Source: Cyanobacterium sp. Dongsha4 (GTDB lineage: Bacteria; Cyanobacteriota; Cyanobacteriia; Cyanobacteriales; Cyanobacteriaceae). From it: DNA of 64,000 nt. Within the stretch, counting starts at the first letter, position 1. Each line of letters opens with the position of its first letter. Under the pieces are notes generated by a model. That model made no database searches, had not been told where the DNA came from, and saw only the letters and a program-made list of their open reading frames with translations. The DNA lies in assembly GCF_036345015.1 (NCBI RefSeq), contig NZ_CP084098.1, positions 3,981,326 to 4,045,325 of the forward strand, in the 5' to 3' direction. Positions 1-9,825 of this stretch are shown one piece after another. Made by a program: the position numbers and the translations under genes.

Positions 1-456
1 TACTAAATGTACTGCACAATGACTGCGATGAATAACATAGCTACTGACACTGCCTAATAATAATTCGCTTACGGTAGAATGTCCTCTCCTACCCATAACA
101 ATTAGATTTGCACCCCATTCTTGAGCCTCTTGACAAATAATAGTACCCGGATGCCCATAAATTTGCTTAAATTCCGCCTTTAGCCCTTGATCTTTTGCTT
201 GATTTGTCCAATATTGCAACATTTCGATCGACTCTTGTTTATATTTCTCCCATTGATGCTGTAATTCTTTAATTATTTCCGTGTCGTAAGTAAAAGAATA
301 AGGAGCAAAACTGAGGGGAGTTTCTGTGGTTTCCTGAGACAACACATGAAGGAAATTGAGTTGGGAGTGACAATTTTTCCCTAAATATAAAGCAGTTTCA
401 AATACACTTTGTGCTATGGGGGAGCGATCGAGAGATACCAATATCTTGTCATACAT
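1..456 (-). CDS. Universal stress protein (UspA family), C-terminus cut by window edge
   Basis: The minus-strand frame opens with ATG at 456 (MYDKILVSLDRSP) and stays open to base 1, giving 152 residues without a stop. The N-terminal KILVSLD strand and the late segment VMGRRGHSTVSELLLGSVSSYV (two adjoining parts of the G-x2-G-x9-G-S nucleotide-binding loop) are typical of ATP-binding UspA domains. A few C-terminal residues lie outside the window. USP proteins are cytoplasmic and help stress survival; the specific role here is unknown. Confidence 0.85.
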   Translation of the reverse strand, partial: MYDKILVSLDRSPIAQSVFETALYLGKNCHSQLNFLHVLSQETTETPLSFAPYSFTYDTEIIKELQHQWEKYKQESIEMLQYWTNQAKDQGLKAEFKQIYGHPGTIICQEAQEWGANLIVMGRRGHSTVSELLLGSVSSYVIHRSHCAVHLV

Positions 457-638
457 ACTTATTTACCTCACTATTAGCCCTATATATCTCTATTGTATTT
501 TTCTTTTTCCCCTATTCCCAGATCTTGTAATGAATCATTACTCTCTGAAATATACCTAAATTTTATGGTTATTTGTAAAATATCTTAATAAATGAACAGG
601 CAATCATATTTTGTGTTAGTCTAATTATTAAGCAACTA

Positions 639-654
639 CTGAATTTATATTCAG
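639..654. promoter_or_regulatory. Inverted repeat upstream of smtA, candidate SmtB/ArsR operator
   Basis: CTGAAT-N4-ATTCAG is a perfect inverted repeat about 28 bp before the smtA start codon, followed by a further ATTCA half-like sequence. Zinc-responsive SmtB repressors bind AT-rich inverted repeats with TGAA/TTCA half-sites at smtA promoters. The role is inferred from position and sequence; no smtB gene lies in the window. Confidence 0.5.
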
Positions 655-681
655 ATATTCACAAATAGGAGAATTTTGATT

Positions 682-855
682 ATGACTACCACTACAGTAA
701 CTCAAATGAAATGTGCCTGTCCTTCTTGTTTATGTATAGTTGATATTAGTCAAGCAATTTCCAGAGACGGACACTATTATTGTTCAACAGCTTGTGCAGA
801 AGGACACAAGGAAGGAGAAGGATGCGGTCATAGTGGTTGTGGATGTCACTCATAG
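682..855 (+). CDS. smtA: Cyanobacterial metallothionein SmtA (57 aa)
   Basis: This short gene encodes 57 residues with nine cysteines at 11, 13, 16, 18, 34, 38, 48, 53 and 55, and histidines near 31, 41, 50 and 56. The spacing C-x-C-x2-C-x-C early and C-G-H-S-G-C-G-C-H at the end is the zinc-cluster layout of cyanobacterial SmtA. The protein sequesters zinc and other divalent metals in the cytoplasm. A GGAG-type ribosome site (AGGAGAA) lies 10 bases before the ATG. An inverted repeat at 639-654 and a hairpin terminator at 951-970 frame it as a single-gene unit. Confidence 0.93.
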   Translation: MTTTTVTQMKCACPSCLCIVDISQAISRDGHYYCSTACAEGHKEGEGCGHSGCGCHS

Positions 856-950
856 ATATTTATGAAAGGCAAGGAGTAAAGTTAAAAGGGCAAGAGACAA
901 ACCGCTCTGTGTCTCCCCTTAAAAAAACCCCCCTTTATCCCCCCTCACCC

Positions 951-975
951 CAGCCCTCACAGCAGGGCTGTTTCA
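951..975 (+). terminator. Rho-independent terminator after smtA
   Basis: CAGCCCT and AGGGCTG form a perfect 7-bp stem with a 6-base loop, followed by TTTCATT. It lies about 95 bases after smtA and before the Rieske gene. The rest of 856-1232 is AT-rich with pyrimidine runs and fragments of heptamer repeat (TAACTTCTAACTCC near 1134); I see no gene in it. Confidence 0.6.
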
Positions 976-1232
976 TTCTAAAATTTTTAGTTAAGAGGGA
1001 GTAATGATTAACGAGTAATAAGTGATGAGTTTTGATAATTTAAAATAATTAATTGATTGCTTCAAGATTTTTTATTATTAGTTAAAATCTGTAAGGCAAA
1101 AATCCCCCTAATCCCCTAATACCCAAATCCCTTAACTTCTAACTCCTTCTTGGGATTTTAAGGAGAATTACTGAGATTTTCCGATAATATTTGTAAGAGA
1201 ATTAAAGATAATAATTTAATATTCAATACTGT

Positions 1233-2282
1233 ATGGGACAACTAGAAGTTAAGCCAAATATTCGTACTTGCGGAGTTAATCCTAATCATTGGTATGTGGT
1301 TGCTAGAAGTGTGGAAGTAACGGATAAACCCTATTGTGTGACTCTTTGGTATGAAAATATTGTAATTTTTCGTAACGCTCAAGGAAAAATTAAGGCTTTA
1401 GAAGACCGTTGTCCCCATCGTCAGGTAAAGTTAAGTGATGGTGTGGTAGTAGGTGATGATATTGAATGTGCTTATCATGGTTGGCGGTTTAATGAGGAGG
1501 GGAAATGTTCTTTTGTACCTTATTTACAGGAAAATCAACGGTTGCCCAATTGTAAGTTAAAGGCTTATCCCGTACAAGAATTAGATGGTTTTATTTGGTT
1601 GTTTTTAGGTGATGGTGACTCGGAAAAAATTAAGCCTATGGGTTTGCCTGAGTGGGAGCATCTCAACTATATTGCTAGTGTAACCACTATTGACTGCCCC
1701 GGACATTTTTCTTATTTAATTGAAAATTTAATGGATATGTATCATGGGCATTTACATGACAATTATCAGGCATGGGCGGAAGCGAATTTAAAGGAAATTG
1801 AGACAACTTCTCAACGCATAGATGTTTTATATAATGCTCAAAGTTATTATCGTATTGACAAAATATGGTCTGTTTCTCAATTATTTTTTCCTGCCCTAAG
1901 ACGTTTACATCCTGAACCTTTAAGGGTAAGCTATGTCTATCCTCATTGGAGTTCGAGTTTAGGGGAAGATTTCAAAATTTATTGTTTATTCTGCCCCATT
2001 GATGAAACTACGACTAAGGCTTATCTTATTCATTTTACTTCTTTACAGGCTTTTTGGCGTTTACATAAGTTACCTGTGTGGTTTCGTCGTTTTGTCAAAA
2101 ATAGTTTATTTAATGCGGCAAAGGGTTTATTAGATGGATTGGTAGAGCAAGATATTGCAATGATAAAACAAGAGCAAGAGGCTTTTAATCGTAATCCTTT
2201 ACGGCGTAATTATGAATTAAATAGTGCGATCGCACCTGTACAAAAATTAATTATAAACCAATGGCAATTAAGAAATTTTTAA
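1233..2282 (+). CDS. Rieske-type non-heme iron oxygenase (349 aa)
   Basis: An N-terminal Rieske [2Fe-2S] domain (about 18-125) carries C60-P-H62 and C79-x2-H82, the cluster ligands. The catalytic domain follows, with ENLMDMYHGHLHDN at 164-177 supplying the mononuclear iron ligands (D168, H171/H175 region). Relatives include the pheophorbide a oxygenase/Tic55/vanillate demethylase type of ring-hydroxylating oxygenases, which need an external ferredoxin or reductase. The substrate cannot be read from sequence. No partner gene is adjacent. The gene is convergent with purL and separated by a hairpin. Confidence 0.85.
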   Translation: MGQLEVKPNIRTCGVNPNHWYVVARSVEVTDKPYCVTLWYENIVIFRNAQGKIKALEDRCPHRQVKLSDGVVVGDDIECAYHGWRFNEEGKCSFVPYLQENQRLPNCKLKAYPVQELDGFIWLFLGDGDSEKIKPMGLPEWEHLNYIASVTTIDCPGHFSYLIENLMDMYHGHLHDNYQAWAEANLKEIETTSQRIDVLYNAQSYYRIDKIWSVSQLFFPALRRLHPEPLRVSYVYPHWSSSLGEDFKIYCLFCPIDETTTKAYLIHFTSLQAFWRLHKLPVWFRRFVKNSLFNAAKGLLDGLVEQDIAMIKQEQEAFNRNPLRRNYELNSAIAPVQKLIINQWQLRNF

Positions 2283-2298
2283 ATATCTAAATAGAAAA

Positions 2299-2322
2299 AG
2301 GGGTAAAGATTATTCAACCCCT
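2299..2322. terminator. Hairpin between convergent Rieske gene and purL
   Basis: AGGGGT and ACCCCT form a 6-bp stem around a 12-base loop, with an A-rich run on the left and AAATTTAAAA on the right. It may act as a bidirectional terminator for the two converging genes. The loop is long, so the call is tentative. Confidence 0.4.
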
Positions 2323-2337
2323 AAATTTAAAAGTCTA

Positions 2338-4617
2338 TTACAAACGACGTTCGATCGCACCTCCCCAAGTATCAGTTAAATTATTAACATCGAGGGTAAT
2401 GAGATTTTGTTCAGGATTGTTAATAACCAGAGAATTACCCTTAACAACTCCGATTTTTTGCCAATTATTGCCTAATTTTGCCGTTAATTGGGCTTCCCAT
2501 TGCTCTTGATTGTCAGCAGATACAGAAACGATAATTAAACTGGCTAACTCTCCGAATAGCATAGTATCAAGGCGATTATCTCCCATTTCGAGGGTGACAT
2601 CACAACCTAATTTTCCACTGATACAACATTCCGCTAAAGCAGTGGCAATACCTCCCTCCGCACAATCATGGGCAGATTTGACTAAATCCGAGCGAATCCC
2701 CTCACAACAGACTGATTGCACCGCTTTTTCTAACTCATAATCTAATTCTGGGGGTTTTCCTGCCACAGTGCCATGAATAACCTCTAAATACTCCGACGCA
2801 CCTAAACTGGGGTTAAATTTACCTAATAAGTAGATAATATCACCCTCATTTTGCCATCCTTGTCCACAAATATGGTTAATGTCTGGGATTAAACCCACCA
2901 TACCAATCACAGGAGTAGGATAAATAGGTTGGGGATTACCTTCGCTGTCAACGGTTTCGTTATAGAGAGATACATTTCCACCTGTAACAGGGGTTTTAAA
3001 CTCTTCACAAGCCTCGGAAATGCCTCGACAGGCGTGGTGTAATTGCCAATAACCAACGGGTTTTTCAGGGCTACCAAAGTTCAAATTATCAGTAATTGCG
3101 ATCGCATCTGCACCCACACAAGAGAGATTACGGGCGGCTTCAGCAACGGCTAATTTTGCCCCTAAATAGGGATCAAGATAGGTATAACGGGAATTACAAT
3201 CAGTGGTGGCAGCGATACCCGTAGTGGCTAACTCAGGTTTACCATTGACAGGGCGCACCCGAATAATAGACGCATCTGCACCACCGGGGAGCATAACAGT
3301 ATTGTTCTGCACTTGGTAGTCGTATTGACGATAAATCCATCGTTTAGAGGCGATAGAAGGGCTATCAAGGAGGCTTAAAAGGATTTCACCCCATTTTTGA
3401 CCTTTTACTCCTTCTTTCGAGCATTCAGGCAATAATGACTCATGCCAAGCCCATGCTTTTTGGGCGTATGCAGGGGCTTCGCTCATCAATTCTCGATGGT
3501 AAACGGGAGTATTATCCGCTAAAGCTGTACAAGGCACTTCGGCGGCGATCGCACCTTGATGGAAAATTCTGACAATGGGATCTGCGATCACCTCTCCTGC
3601 GACAACCGCATGGAGTCCCCATCTTTCAAATATATCAATTAATTCCTGTTCCCGTCCTTTTTGGGCAACAAATAACATTCTTTCCTGAGATTCGGAGAGG
3701 AGATACTCGTAAGGAATCATACCCGTTTCCCGTGCAGGGATTTTGTCTAAGTCTAACTCAATGCCTAAACCGCCTTTTGCCGCCATTTCAGAGGTAGAAC
3801 AAGTGATCCCTGCCGCTCCCATATCCTGTGCAGAAACAACCGCCCCCGTTTTAAAGGCTTCTAAACAGGCTTCAATTAAGGATTTTTCCAGAAAAGGATC
3901 TCCTACTTGTACTGCGGGGCGATCGTCCATAGATTCATCGGTTAATTCCGCACTAGCAAAACTTGCCCCTCCCATGCCGTCTCTACCAGTGGTTGAGCCA
4001 ACGTATAACACGGGATTACCTACCCCAGAAGCCCCAGCTTTGACGATTTCATCGGTTTCCATAAGTCCGATCGCCATTGCATTAACGAGGGGATTGCCCC
4101 GATAAGCACTGTTAAAGTAAACTTCACCTCCAATAGTGGGTACGCCAACGCAATTACCGTAATGTGATATACCCTCTACAACCCCTTTAAAAATACGCTT
4201 AGTATGGGCATTATCAAGGTTTCCGAATCGTAGAGAGTTAAGAAGGGCGATCGGTCTTGCCCCCATAGTAAAGATGTCTCTTAATATACCTCCTACCCCT
4301 GTAGCCGCCCCCTGAAAAGGTTCGATCGCGCTTGGGTGATTATGGGATTCAATTTTAAAGGCAACCCGTAAACCATTACCAAAGTCCACAACCCCTGCAT
4401 TTTCTCCCGGTCCAACTAAGATGCGATCGCCCTCTGTAGGAAATTGGGAGAGTAAGGGTTTCGAGTTTTTATAGCAACAATGCTCTGACCACATTACGCC
4501 AAACATTCCTAACTCGGCTTTGTTGGGGTGTCTGCCTAAACGATTAACAATATCTTCATATTCTGCTGGTTTAATACCTTCGGAGGCGATTTCTTCAGGA
4601 GTAAAAGGTGAGGTCAT
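2338..4617 (-). CDS. purL: Phosphoribosylformylglycinamidine synthase subunit PurL
   Basis: Fourth step of de novo purine synthesis: FGAR plus glutamine and ATP to FGAM; PurL is the ATP-using subunit and works with PurQ and PurS. The 759-residue length is normal for the small-type PurL. Visible signatures are [12 protein letters not shown] near the N-terminus, [26 protein letters not shown] (ATP/Mg site) and the repeated AIRS-like half with GGNVSLYNE. The start is set at ATG 4617; the reading frame upstream offers only TTG. purQ and purS are not adjacent. HIP1 palindromes lie inside the gene. Confidence 0.97.
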   Translation of the reverse strand: MTSPFTPEEIASEGIKPAEYEDIVNRLGRHPNKAELGMFGVMWSEHCCYKNSKPLLSQFPTEGDRILVGPGENAGVVDFGNGLRVAFKIESHNHPSAIEPFQGAATGVGGILRDIFTMGARPIALLNSLRFGNLDNAHTKRIFKGVVEGISHYGNCVGVPTIGGEVYFNSAYRGNPLVNAMAIGLMETDEIVKAGASGVGNPVLYVGSTTGRDGMGGASFASAELTDESMDDRPAVQVGDPFLEKSLIEACLEAFKTGAVVSAQDMGAAGITCSTSEMAAKGGLGIELDLDKIPARETGMIPYEYLLSESQERMLFVAQKGREQELIDIFERWGLHAVVAGEVIADPIVRIFHQGAIAAEVPCTALADNTPVYHRELMSEAPAYAQKAWAWHESLLPECSKEGVKGQKWGEILLSLLDSPSIASKRWIYRQYDYQVQNNTVMLPGGADASIIRVRPVNGKPELATTGIAATTDCNSRYTYLDPYLGAKLAVAEAARNLSCVGADAIAITDNLNFGSPEKPVGYWQLHHACRGISEACEEFKTPVTGGNVSLYNETVDSEGNPQPIYPTPVIGMVGLIPDINHICGQGWQNEGDIIYLLGKFNPSLGASEYLEVIHGTVAGKPPELDYELEKAVQSVCCEGIRSDLVKSAHDCAEGGIATALAECCISGKLGCDVTLEMGDNRLDTMLFGELASLIIVSVSADNQEQWEAQLTAKLGNNWQKIGVVKGNSLVINNPEQNLITLDVNNLTDTWGGAIERRL

Positions 4618-4796
4618 AATCAATAATTAACAATAAAAATAACAATAAACTAGGTTAGCTTTAGCATTCGAGACATCCTAACCTTTAGTTACAATATACC
4701 AGTTTGGGAAACGGTGATTCAATTAGAAATTAAGAAAAGGGCAAAGTTAGAAGGGCAAGGGGCGAAGGTCAATAGTTGATAATTAAGAATTAAAAA

Positions 4797-4829
4797 CCCC
4801 TAACTCCTAACTCCTAACCCCGAACTCCG
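4797..4829. repeat. Heptamer repeat (CCTAACT)n overlapping the trmFO 3' end
   Basis: Tandem CCTAACT-type units (CCCCTAACTCCTAACTCC and degenerating copies) run through the last codons of trmFO. Similar fragments occur near 1134 and 7972. This resembles the short tandemly repeated heptamers known from cyanobacterial genomes. Confidence 0.65.
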
Positions 4830-6149
4830 TACCGCTTCTAAAGAACGACTTGCATAGGCTTGATAACGTTCTCGTTTATTGCGAATTTTCTGGGGAAGAT
4901 TGGGCAAAATACCAAAGTTAGGAGGCATGGGCTGAAAGTGTTTCGCATCAGCAGTACTAATAAAATCCATTAAAGCTCCCATCATGGTGACATTAGGAAG
5001 AGTAATCGGACATTGATTTAAAGCAATTCTCGCCGCATTCGTACCAGCTAACCATCCTCCTGCGGCGGCGGCGGTGTAACCTTCCGTACCGATTAATTGT
5101 CCTGCGGCTAATAAGGTATCTCGATACTTAAATTGTAAGGTGGGTTTTAAGAGTTGAGGTGCATTGAGAAAAGTGTTTTTGTGCATGACCCCCATGCGGA
5201 CAAATTCAGCATTTTCCAACCCCGGAATTAAGCGAAATACCCGTTTCTGCTCTCCCCAACGTAAATTAGTTTGAAATCCTACCATATTCCAGAGTTGTCC
5301 TGCCTTGTCTTCTTGTCTAAGTTGTACAACGGCATAGGGTCTTTTAGCTTTATTTTCAGGAGCTTTGAAGTCCCCCAACCGAGAATCAAATAAACCAATG
5401 GGCTTAAGAGGACCATATCTCATGGTATCTTCTCCCCGTTGTGCTAATTCCTCTATGGGTAAACAGCCTTCAAAAAAGTTAGCACTTTCTCGCTCAAAGT
5501 CTTTCAATTCTGCTTGTTCTGCTCTACATAATTCTTGCCAAAAATGCAGGTACTGCTCTTTATCCATCGGGCAGTTGAGATAGGCCGCTTCTCCTTTGTC
5601 GTAACGAGAAGCTAAAAACGCTATATCCCTGTTAATAGACTCCCCGACAATAATGGGACTTGCCGCATCAAAAAAGTTCAGGTAATCCATTCCTGTTAAA
5701 TCTTGTAGTTGTTGAGCAAGACTATCACTGGTTAAAGGACCTGTAGCTAACACCACAATACTATCCCTAGGAATTTCTTTAATTTCCGAGCGTTCTAAGG
5801 TAATTAGAGGATGATTGGCAAGGGTTTGAGTCAAATTTGAACTGAACACTCCTCTATCCACTGCTAATGCTCCTCCTGCAGGAACTTTATGTTCGTCTGC
5901 GGTTTGAATGATAATGGAGTTAAGACGGCGTAATTCTTCATGTAATAAACCTGCGGCTCGATCAACGGCATCCGCACCAAAGGAATTACTACAAACTAAT
6001 TCTGCTAATTCTGAGCTATGATGAGCAGGGCTATTTTTTACGGGGCGCATTTCGTAAAGGGTTACAGGCACACCAGCTTGGGCTATTTGCCATGTGGCTT
6101 CTGTACCAGCTAAACCTCCACCGATTACAATTACATTGGTATCTGTCAT
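4800..6149 (-). CDS. trmFO: tRNA (uracil-5-)-methyltransferase TrmFO, folate/FAD dependent
   Basis: TrmFO makes m5U54 in the T-loop of tRNA using methylenetetrahydrofolate and FADH2. The 449-residue protein opens with an FAD-binding [13 protein letters not shown] motif, then YEMRP and [18 protein letters not shown], all family hallmarks; [28 protein letters not shown] (read in parts) and [14 protein letters not shown] complete the core. The last residues (SSGLGVRS) are encoded by a heptamer repeat, so the native C-terminus seems to have been replaced. ATG at 6149 is used; the ribosome site is weak. It follows purL on the same strand after a 180-base gap. Confidence 0.96.
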   Translation of the reverse strand: MTDTNVIVIGGGLAGTEATWQIAQAGVPVTLYEMRPVKNSPAHHSSELAELVCSNSFGADAVDRAAGLLHEELRRLNSIIIQTADEHKVPAGGALAVDRGVFSSNLTQTLANHPLITLERSEIKEIPRDSIVVLATGPLTSDSLAQQLQDLTGMDYLNFFDAASPIIVGESINRDIAFLASRYDKGEAAYLNCPMDKEQYLHFWQELCRAEQAELKDFERESANFFEGCLPIEELAQRGEDTMRYGPLKPIGLFDSRLGDFKAPENKAKRPYAVVQLRQEDKAGQLWNMVGFQTNLRWGEQKRVFRLIPGLENAEFVRMGVMHKNTFLNAPQLLKPTLQFKYRDTLLAAGQLIGTEGYTAAAAGGWLAGTNAARIALNQCPITLPNVTMMGALMDFISTADAKHFQPMPPNFGILPNLPQKIRNKRERYQAYASRSLEAVRSSGLGVRS

Positions 6150-6416
6150 AATGGCATAATGGTAATGATTTGTTAGGGATTTGGGATTTAGGACTTATAG
6201 TTAAAATGTACAAAAATTCAATCAATTGATTGTCAATAATTTTTTGTCAAACTTAACCAAAACGAGGCTTATTTTTATTAGTTTATATTTGTTGATTTAT
6301 CTTTGTTAATTCCTGATTAGACTTTTTTCTATAAGTTCAGTAAAGAGAGAAAAGAGAAAAAAATTGATTTTAAATTATGGAAATTACATTTTAGCTTTAT
6401 TTTCCAAAAGGTATTT

Positions 6417-6791
6417 TTATCCTACATTATGCTTGAGTAAATATTTGATGGTTTTTAATAGTTCCATCGTTTTAAAAGGCTTGATAATATAAGCATCAGC
6501 CCCTTGTTTGGTTGCCCAGTGAATATCAAATTCTTCTCCTTTTGTAGAGCAAATGATTACAGGGACTTTTTCTGTTCCGGGATTACTCTTTATCCAACGA
6601 CATAATTCATAGCCATTCATTTCAGGCATAACTACATCAGTAATTACGAGGTTGAATTTTTCTTTCTCAATGATTTTGGTTGCCTCTACCCCATTGGATG
6701 CTTCGGTTACTTGAATATTAAATTGTTTCAGTGCTTCGCTGATCACTTCTCTGGGTGTGTGATTATCATCGACTACTAAAATTTTAATCAT
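6417..6791 (-). CDS. Single-domain response regulator (CheY/PilH-like, 124 aa)
   Basis: A lone receiver domain: acidic pair in VVDDN (residues 7-9), phospho-acceptor aspartate 52 in VITDVVMPEMNGYE, the switch Thr/Ser in CSTKGEE and the conserved Lys in YIIKPFK. ATG 6791 (MIKILVVDD) fits the domain boundary; a TTG at 6809 would add six residues with no better ribosome site. No output domain is present, so it acts by protein contact, as in pilus or phototaxis chains. No kinase is adjacent; the partner is unknown. Confidence 0.88.
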   Translation of the reverse strand: MIKILVVDDNHTPREVISEALKQFNIQVTEASNGVEATKIIEKEKFNLVITDVVMPEMNGYELCRWIKSNPGTEKVPVIICSTKGEEFDIHWATKQGADAYIIKPFKTMELLKTIKYLLKHNVG

Positions 6792-6902
6792 GATTTGATT
6801 AACGCTCAAAGATTACGGGGAGTAGATGGACTATATTAATAACAATACTTATATTATTTAATAATAAGCTAATCAGGTACATTAAGCTATAAATTAGTAT
6901 AA

Positions 6903-7892
6903 CTAAAAATGCTGGAAAGTTTTTTTCTGATTTAGTGGGAGTTGTAAATTGCTATTTTGTTGATCAATTATTTGCATTTCTAATGATGATGTTATTTGAC
7001 CAATAATTTGACATTCTTCTCCGAATTTTTGCTGAATTTTCCTTGCTAAGTTTAAGGGTAAACATAATACTAATTCAAAATCTTCTCCTCCATAAAGCAC
7101 CCACTCAAAGGCTGTTTTTCTGTCGATAATAGTTGAAATTGCTTCGTCGATGATAATTGAGGTGCGATCGAGTCTTGCCCCTACTTTACTTTGATGGCAT
7201 ATTTGTATAATAGCATCGGCTAATCCGTCACTACTATCCATTCCTGCAATGGGATAACCACATTGACATAGTTCATGTAAGTATTTTATTACCTCTAAGC
7301 GAGGTTTCGGGTATTGATGGGCAAAAATGACCTTTTCTCTAATTTGAGAGGGTATATGACTATATTTTTCGGGATAGAGGAGGATTTCTAACCCTGCCCT
7401 TGACAATCCATGATTACCTGTTACTAAAATGACATCGCCCACTTGTGCTTGATGACGATAGATACCCTGAGACGGAGAAACTTTTCCCAAGGCTGTAATG
7501 GAGATAGTGTTAGTGTCAGATTTAGTTATATCTCCGCCAAGAATATTGATGTGATATGGGGTTAAACATTTTTTCATTCCCTGATAAAGTTTTTCTACCC
7601 AATTAATTTCTGTGTCACCTCTGAGGGATAAACCTACGGTAATACCTATTGGCATTCCCCCCATGGCGGCTATATCTGACAAGTTAGCAGTTACACCACG
7701 ATAACCAACCGATTCTGGAGGCGTAGTGCGATCGCTGAAATGAACATTTTCGACTAAAATATCAGTGGTAACGACTAAGTTTTTATCACTATCAAAAGGT
7801 ATGATTGCCCCATCATCACCATTAATGGTTTGGTCACAATACTGATTTACGATTGATAATAGTTGATGTTCACCAATGTCTTTAATATACAT
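6903..7892 (-). CDS. thiL: Thiamine-monophosphate kinase ThiL
   Basis: Phosphorylates thiamine monophosphate to the active diphosphate. The 329-residue protein has the PurM-like fold signatures: DDGAIIPF near 26, VVTTDILVENVHF near 40-52, GYRGVTANLSDIAAMGG at about 63-79, GGDIT near 120 and AGMDSSDGLADA at about 217-228, ending with LYGGEDFEL. Length and order match the family. Start ATG 7892; the 203-base gap behind it (7893-8095) holds heptamer fragments and no gene. Confidence 0.95.
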   Translation of the reverse strand: MYIKDIGEHQLLSIVNQYCDQTINGDDGAIIPFDSDKNLVVTTDILVENVHFSDRTTPPESVGYRGVTANLSDIAAMGGMPIGITVGLSLRGDTEINWVEKLYQGMKKCLTPYHINILGGDITKSDTNTISITALGKVSPSQGIYRHQAQVGDVILVTGNHGLSRAGLEILLYPEKYSHIPSQIREKVIFAHQYPKPRLEVIKYLHELCQCGYPIAGMDSSDGLADAIIQICHQSKVGARLDRTSIIIDEAISTIIDRKTAFEWVLYGGEDFELVLCLPLNLARKIQQKFGEECQIIGQITSSLEMQIIDQQNSNLQLPLNQKKTFQHF

Positions 7893-8095
7893 TTAAAACT
7901 TAGTAAGAGAATAAAAGATAATGGTGAGGTTAGGGAAAAGGGCAGTGAGTGAATGATTGATAATAAAAAACTCTTAACTCCTAATCCGTCTTCCTTTTCT
8001 TCGTTAATACTGGATATTTTCAGAGCTAAGATTTAGATGAACTCTAATAGTTTTTATCAAGAATTAAGTTGAATAAAATAGTAATTATATAATCT

Positions 8096-8623
8096 TTAGT
8101 TCACTACCAGACGTTTTTCAAGAGATTGGACTCTTTTCGTTGCTACCATATTTTTAGGATCAAATTCAAGGGTTTTTTTATAACACTCAAATGCCTGAGT
8201 AATTAACTGTTTTTTCTCGTAAACGTTTCCTAAATTATTTAAAGCTATAGTATATTCAGGATATAATTTAATTGCCTCTTTATAGTTACGAATAGCAATA
8301 TCATATTGTTCTTGAGAAAAATAGGCAAAACCTAAAGCATTATACATCAATGCCTTATTCTCAGGCTCTATTCCTTCATCGCTTTTTAAACCTCTTTGCA
8401 ATAATTGTACTGCTTGTACAAATAGTTTTTTATCTAAGTAAATTCCTGCTAATTCGTAGTATTCTTGGGCAGTTCCTTTTTGATTTTGGAGTTTATTTTG
8501 TAGCTTGGAAAAGCGAGATTCTGTTCGCCTAGTTTTAATGATTTGTCTAAATAAAAGGATAGCAACTATTAATAATAAGCCCAATAAAATAGAGATATAA
8601 ATTATAGGTAAATTCTCTTTCAT
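8096..8623 (-). CDS. Membrane-anchored TPR protein, Ycf37-like
   Basis: The 175-residue protein has one N-terminal membrane segment (about 6-26, IIYISILLGLLLIVAILLF) followed by a basic stretch and three TPR units (about 54-85, 92-125, 126-160; for example ALNNLGNVYEKKQLITQAFE). This size and layout match Ycf37, a thylakoid protein that aids photosystem I assembly or stability. Generic TPR anchors could look similar, so the name is kept as a likeness. Confidence 0.65.
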   Translation of the reverse strand: MKENLPIIYISILLGLLLIVAILLFRQIIKTRRTESRFSKLQNKLQNQKGTAQEYYELAGIYLDKKLFVQAVQLLQRGLKSDEGIEPENKALMYNALGFAYFSQEQYDIAIRNYKEAIKLYPEYTIALNNLGNVYEKKQLITQAFECYKKTLEFDPKNMVATKRVQSLEKRLVVN

Positions 8624-9087
8624 AATATTTTTTTTAATGTTTGATAATTATATTTTCTTATAGAAATGCTATATTAGCACATCTCTACCAAGCACAAATC
8701 AAAGAGTTAAAATAAATTAGCAAAACAACGCACCAAGAAATTTAGAGTCAAACCCTCGGCAATATTTTACGTTTTCAAAAAATCAAAATTAACGGAGAAA
8801 AACCACTGTGCTAAGGAGAGATAAATACTAGATAAAGTATTATATTGAAATCAGTTTGAGCGAAAGATTCGATCGCATTTTATTCTAGTCTTTTCCTAAG
8901 AGTGACGATTATCAGGAGAAAATTTATCTAACTTGAATCAACTTGTAATCAATTTTTATGGGGCTTTTCCCTTAAACATCAATATTTTTACATCAAGTTC
9001 AGGTTAATATTAGTATTTTTAAACTACTATTCGAGAAAGATTGTGGCAAAATAAAGATAGTTAACTAGCAGAAATAGAGATACATTT
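8624..9087. other. 464-bp intergenic region between Ycf37-like gene and ssb
   Basis: The stretch is AT-rich and lies between two divergently transcribed genes, so it must hold both promoters. CAGGAGAAAATTTATC near 8912 looks like a ribosome site but no open frame of useful length follows. I found no RNA gene I can name. Confidence 0.4.
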
Positions 9088-9516
9088 ATGAATAGCTGTG
9101 TTTTAATGGGAAAAATTGTCCGTAGTCCTCAATTACGATATACTCAGGACAATCAGTTGGCGATCGCAGAAATGATGGTAGAATTTGAAAATATATCGCC
9201 CAATAGTCCTCCTAATACCTTAAAAGTTGTAGCGTGGGGTAATTTAGCTTTGGATGTAGAAAAAAATTACATAGAAGGTAATGAAGTAGTGGTAACGGGG
9301 CGTTTAAAAATGGATTTAGTAGAGAGGCAAAATTATAAAGAAAAAGTCGCCGAGTTAACTCTTTCCCATATTTATCCTCTTTCGGGTAGTAACCCTCCTC
9401 ATAATCCCGATAATGTCGTTAGTTTAAATAGTTATCAATCCAACGAAGATGCCGATGATTACAGTTTTGATGAAGGGGAAATAGATGGTAAAAATTTAGA
9501 TAATATACCCTTTTAA
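9088..9516 (+). CDS. ssb: Single-stranded DNA-binding protein
   Basis: One OB fold (about 1-105) with the family opening MNSCVLMGKIVRSPQLRYT, VVAWGNLA near 49 and VVTGRLKMD near 72. The acidic linker ends in DNIPF, the short tail used to recruit repair and replication partners. At 142 residues it is of normal cyanobacterial size. It binds ssDNA as a tetramer in replication, recombination and repair. It lies in the chromosomal part of the window, not in the element. Confidence 0.92.
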   Translation: MNSCVLMGKIVRSPQLRYTQDNQLAIAEMMVEFENISPNSPPNTLKVVAWGNLALDVEKNYIEGNEVVVTGRLKMDLVERQNYKEKVAELTLSHIYPLSGSNPPHNPDNVVSLNSYQSNEDADDYSFDEGEIDGKNLDNIPF

Positions 9517-9559
9517 TAAGTTTTTCATTAATTAACCTCAGTTCGGTTAAGGATAGGTG

Positions 9560-9757
9560 TCAGGTATCAGGTGTCAGGTTTAAAGTAACTTTTAATTTTT
9601 GCTCTTTAAGATAGCCTAATCGTCCTATAATCATCAAATGAGTTTCGAGTTCTTTGAGTGAGCCATTTGCAATAGAAAGATGACGGATATAATCACCCAA
9701 ATAATTTCTCCCTTTTCCTTCTGCGATGTTGGCAGGAATTGAAACTGCGGCTTTATT
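9560..9757 (-). pseudogene. Remnant of a four-helix-bundle (S23/IVP-like) gene
   Basis: An open stretch without a start codon reads AAVSIPANIAEGKGR, then LGDYIRHLSIANGSLKELET and HLMIIGRLGYL. These are hallmarks of the four-helix-bundle family first seen as 23S rRNA intervening-sequence proteins. About half of a normal ~120-residue gene remains; the N-terminal helix is gone. Heptamer-like repeats flank it: CAGGTATCAGGTGTCAGG at 9561-9578 and CCTGAAACCTGAAATCTG at 9762-9779. The left repeat supplies the stop codon. Confidence 0.7.
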
Positions 9758-9825
9758 ATTTCCTGAAACCTGAAATCTGAAACCAGAAACCCACTAAAAC
9801 TTAACACATGAATAAGTGGGTAACG

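Noticed and set aside
3743-4105. 120-residue plus-strand frame inside purL
   Set aside because: It lies wholly antisense to a well-conserved gene and has no features of its own.
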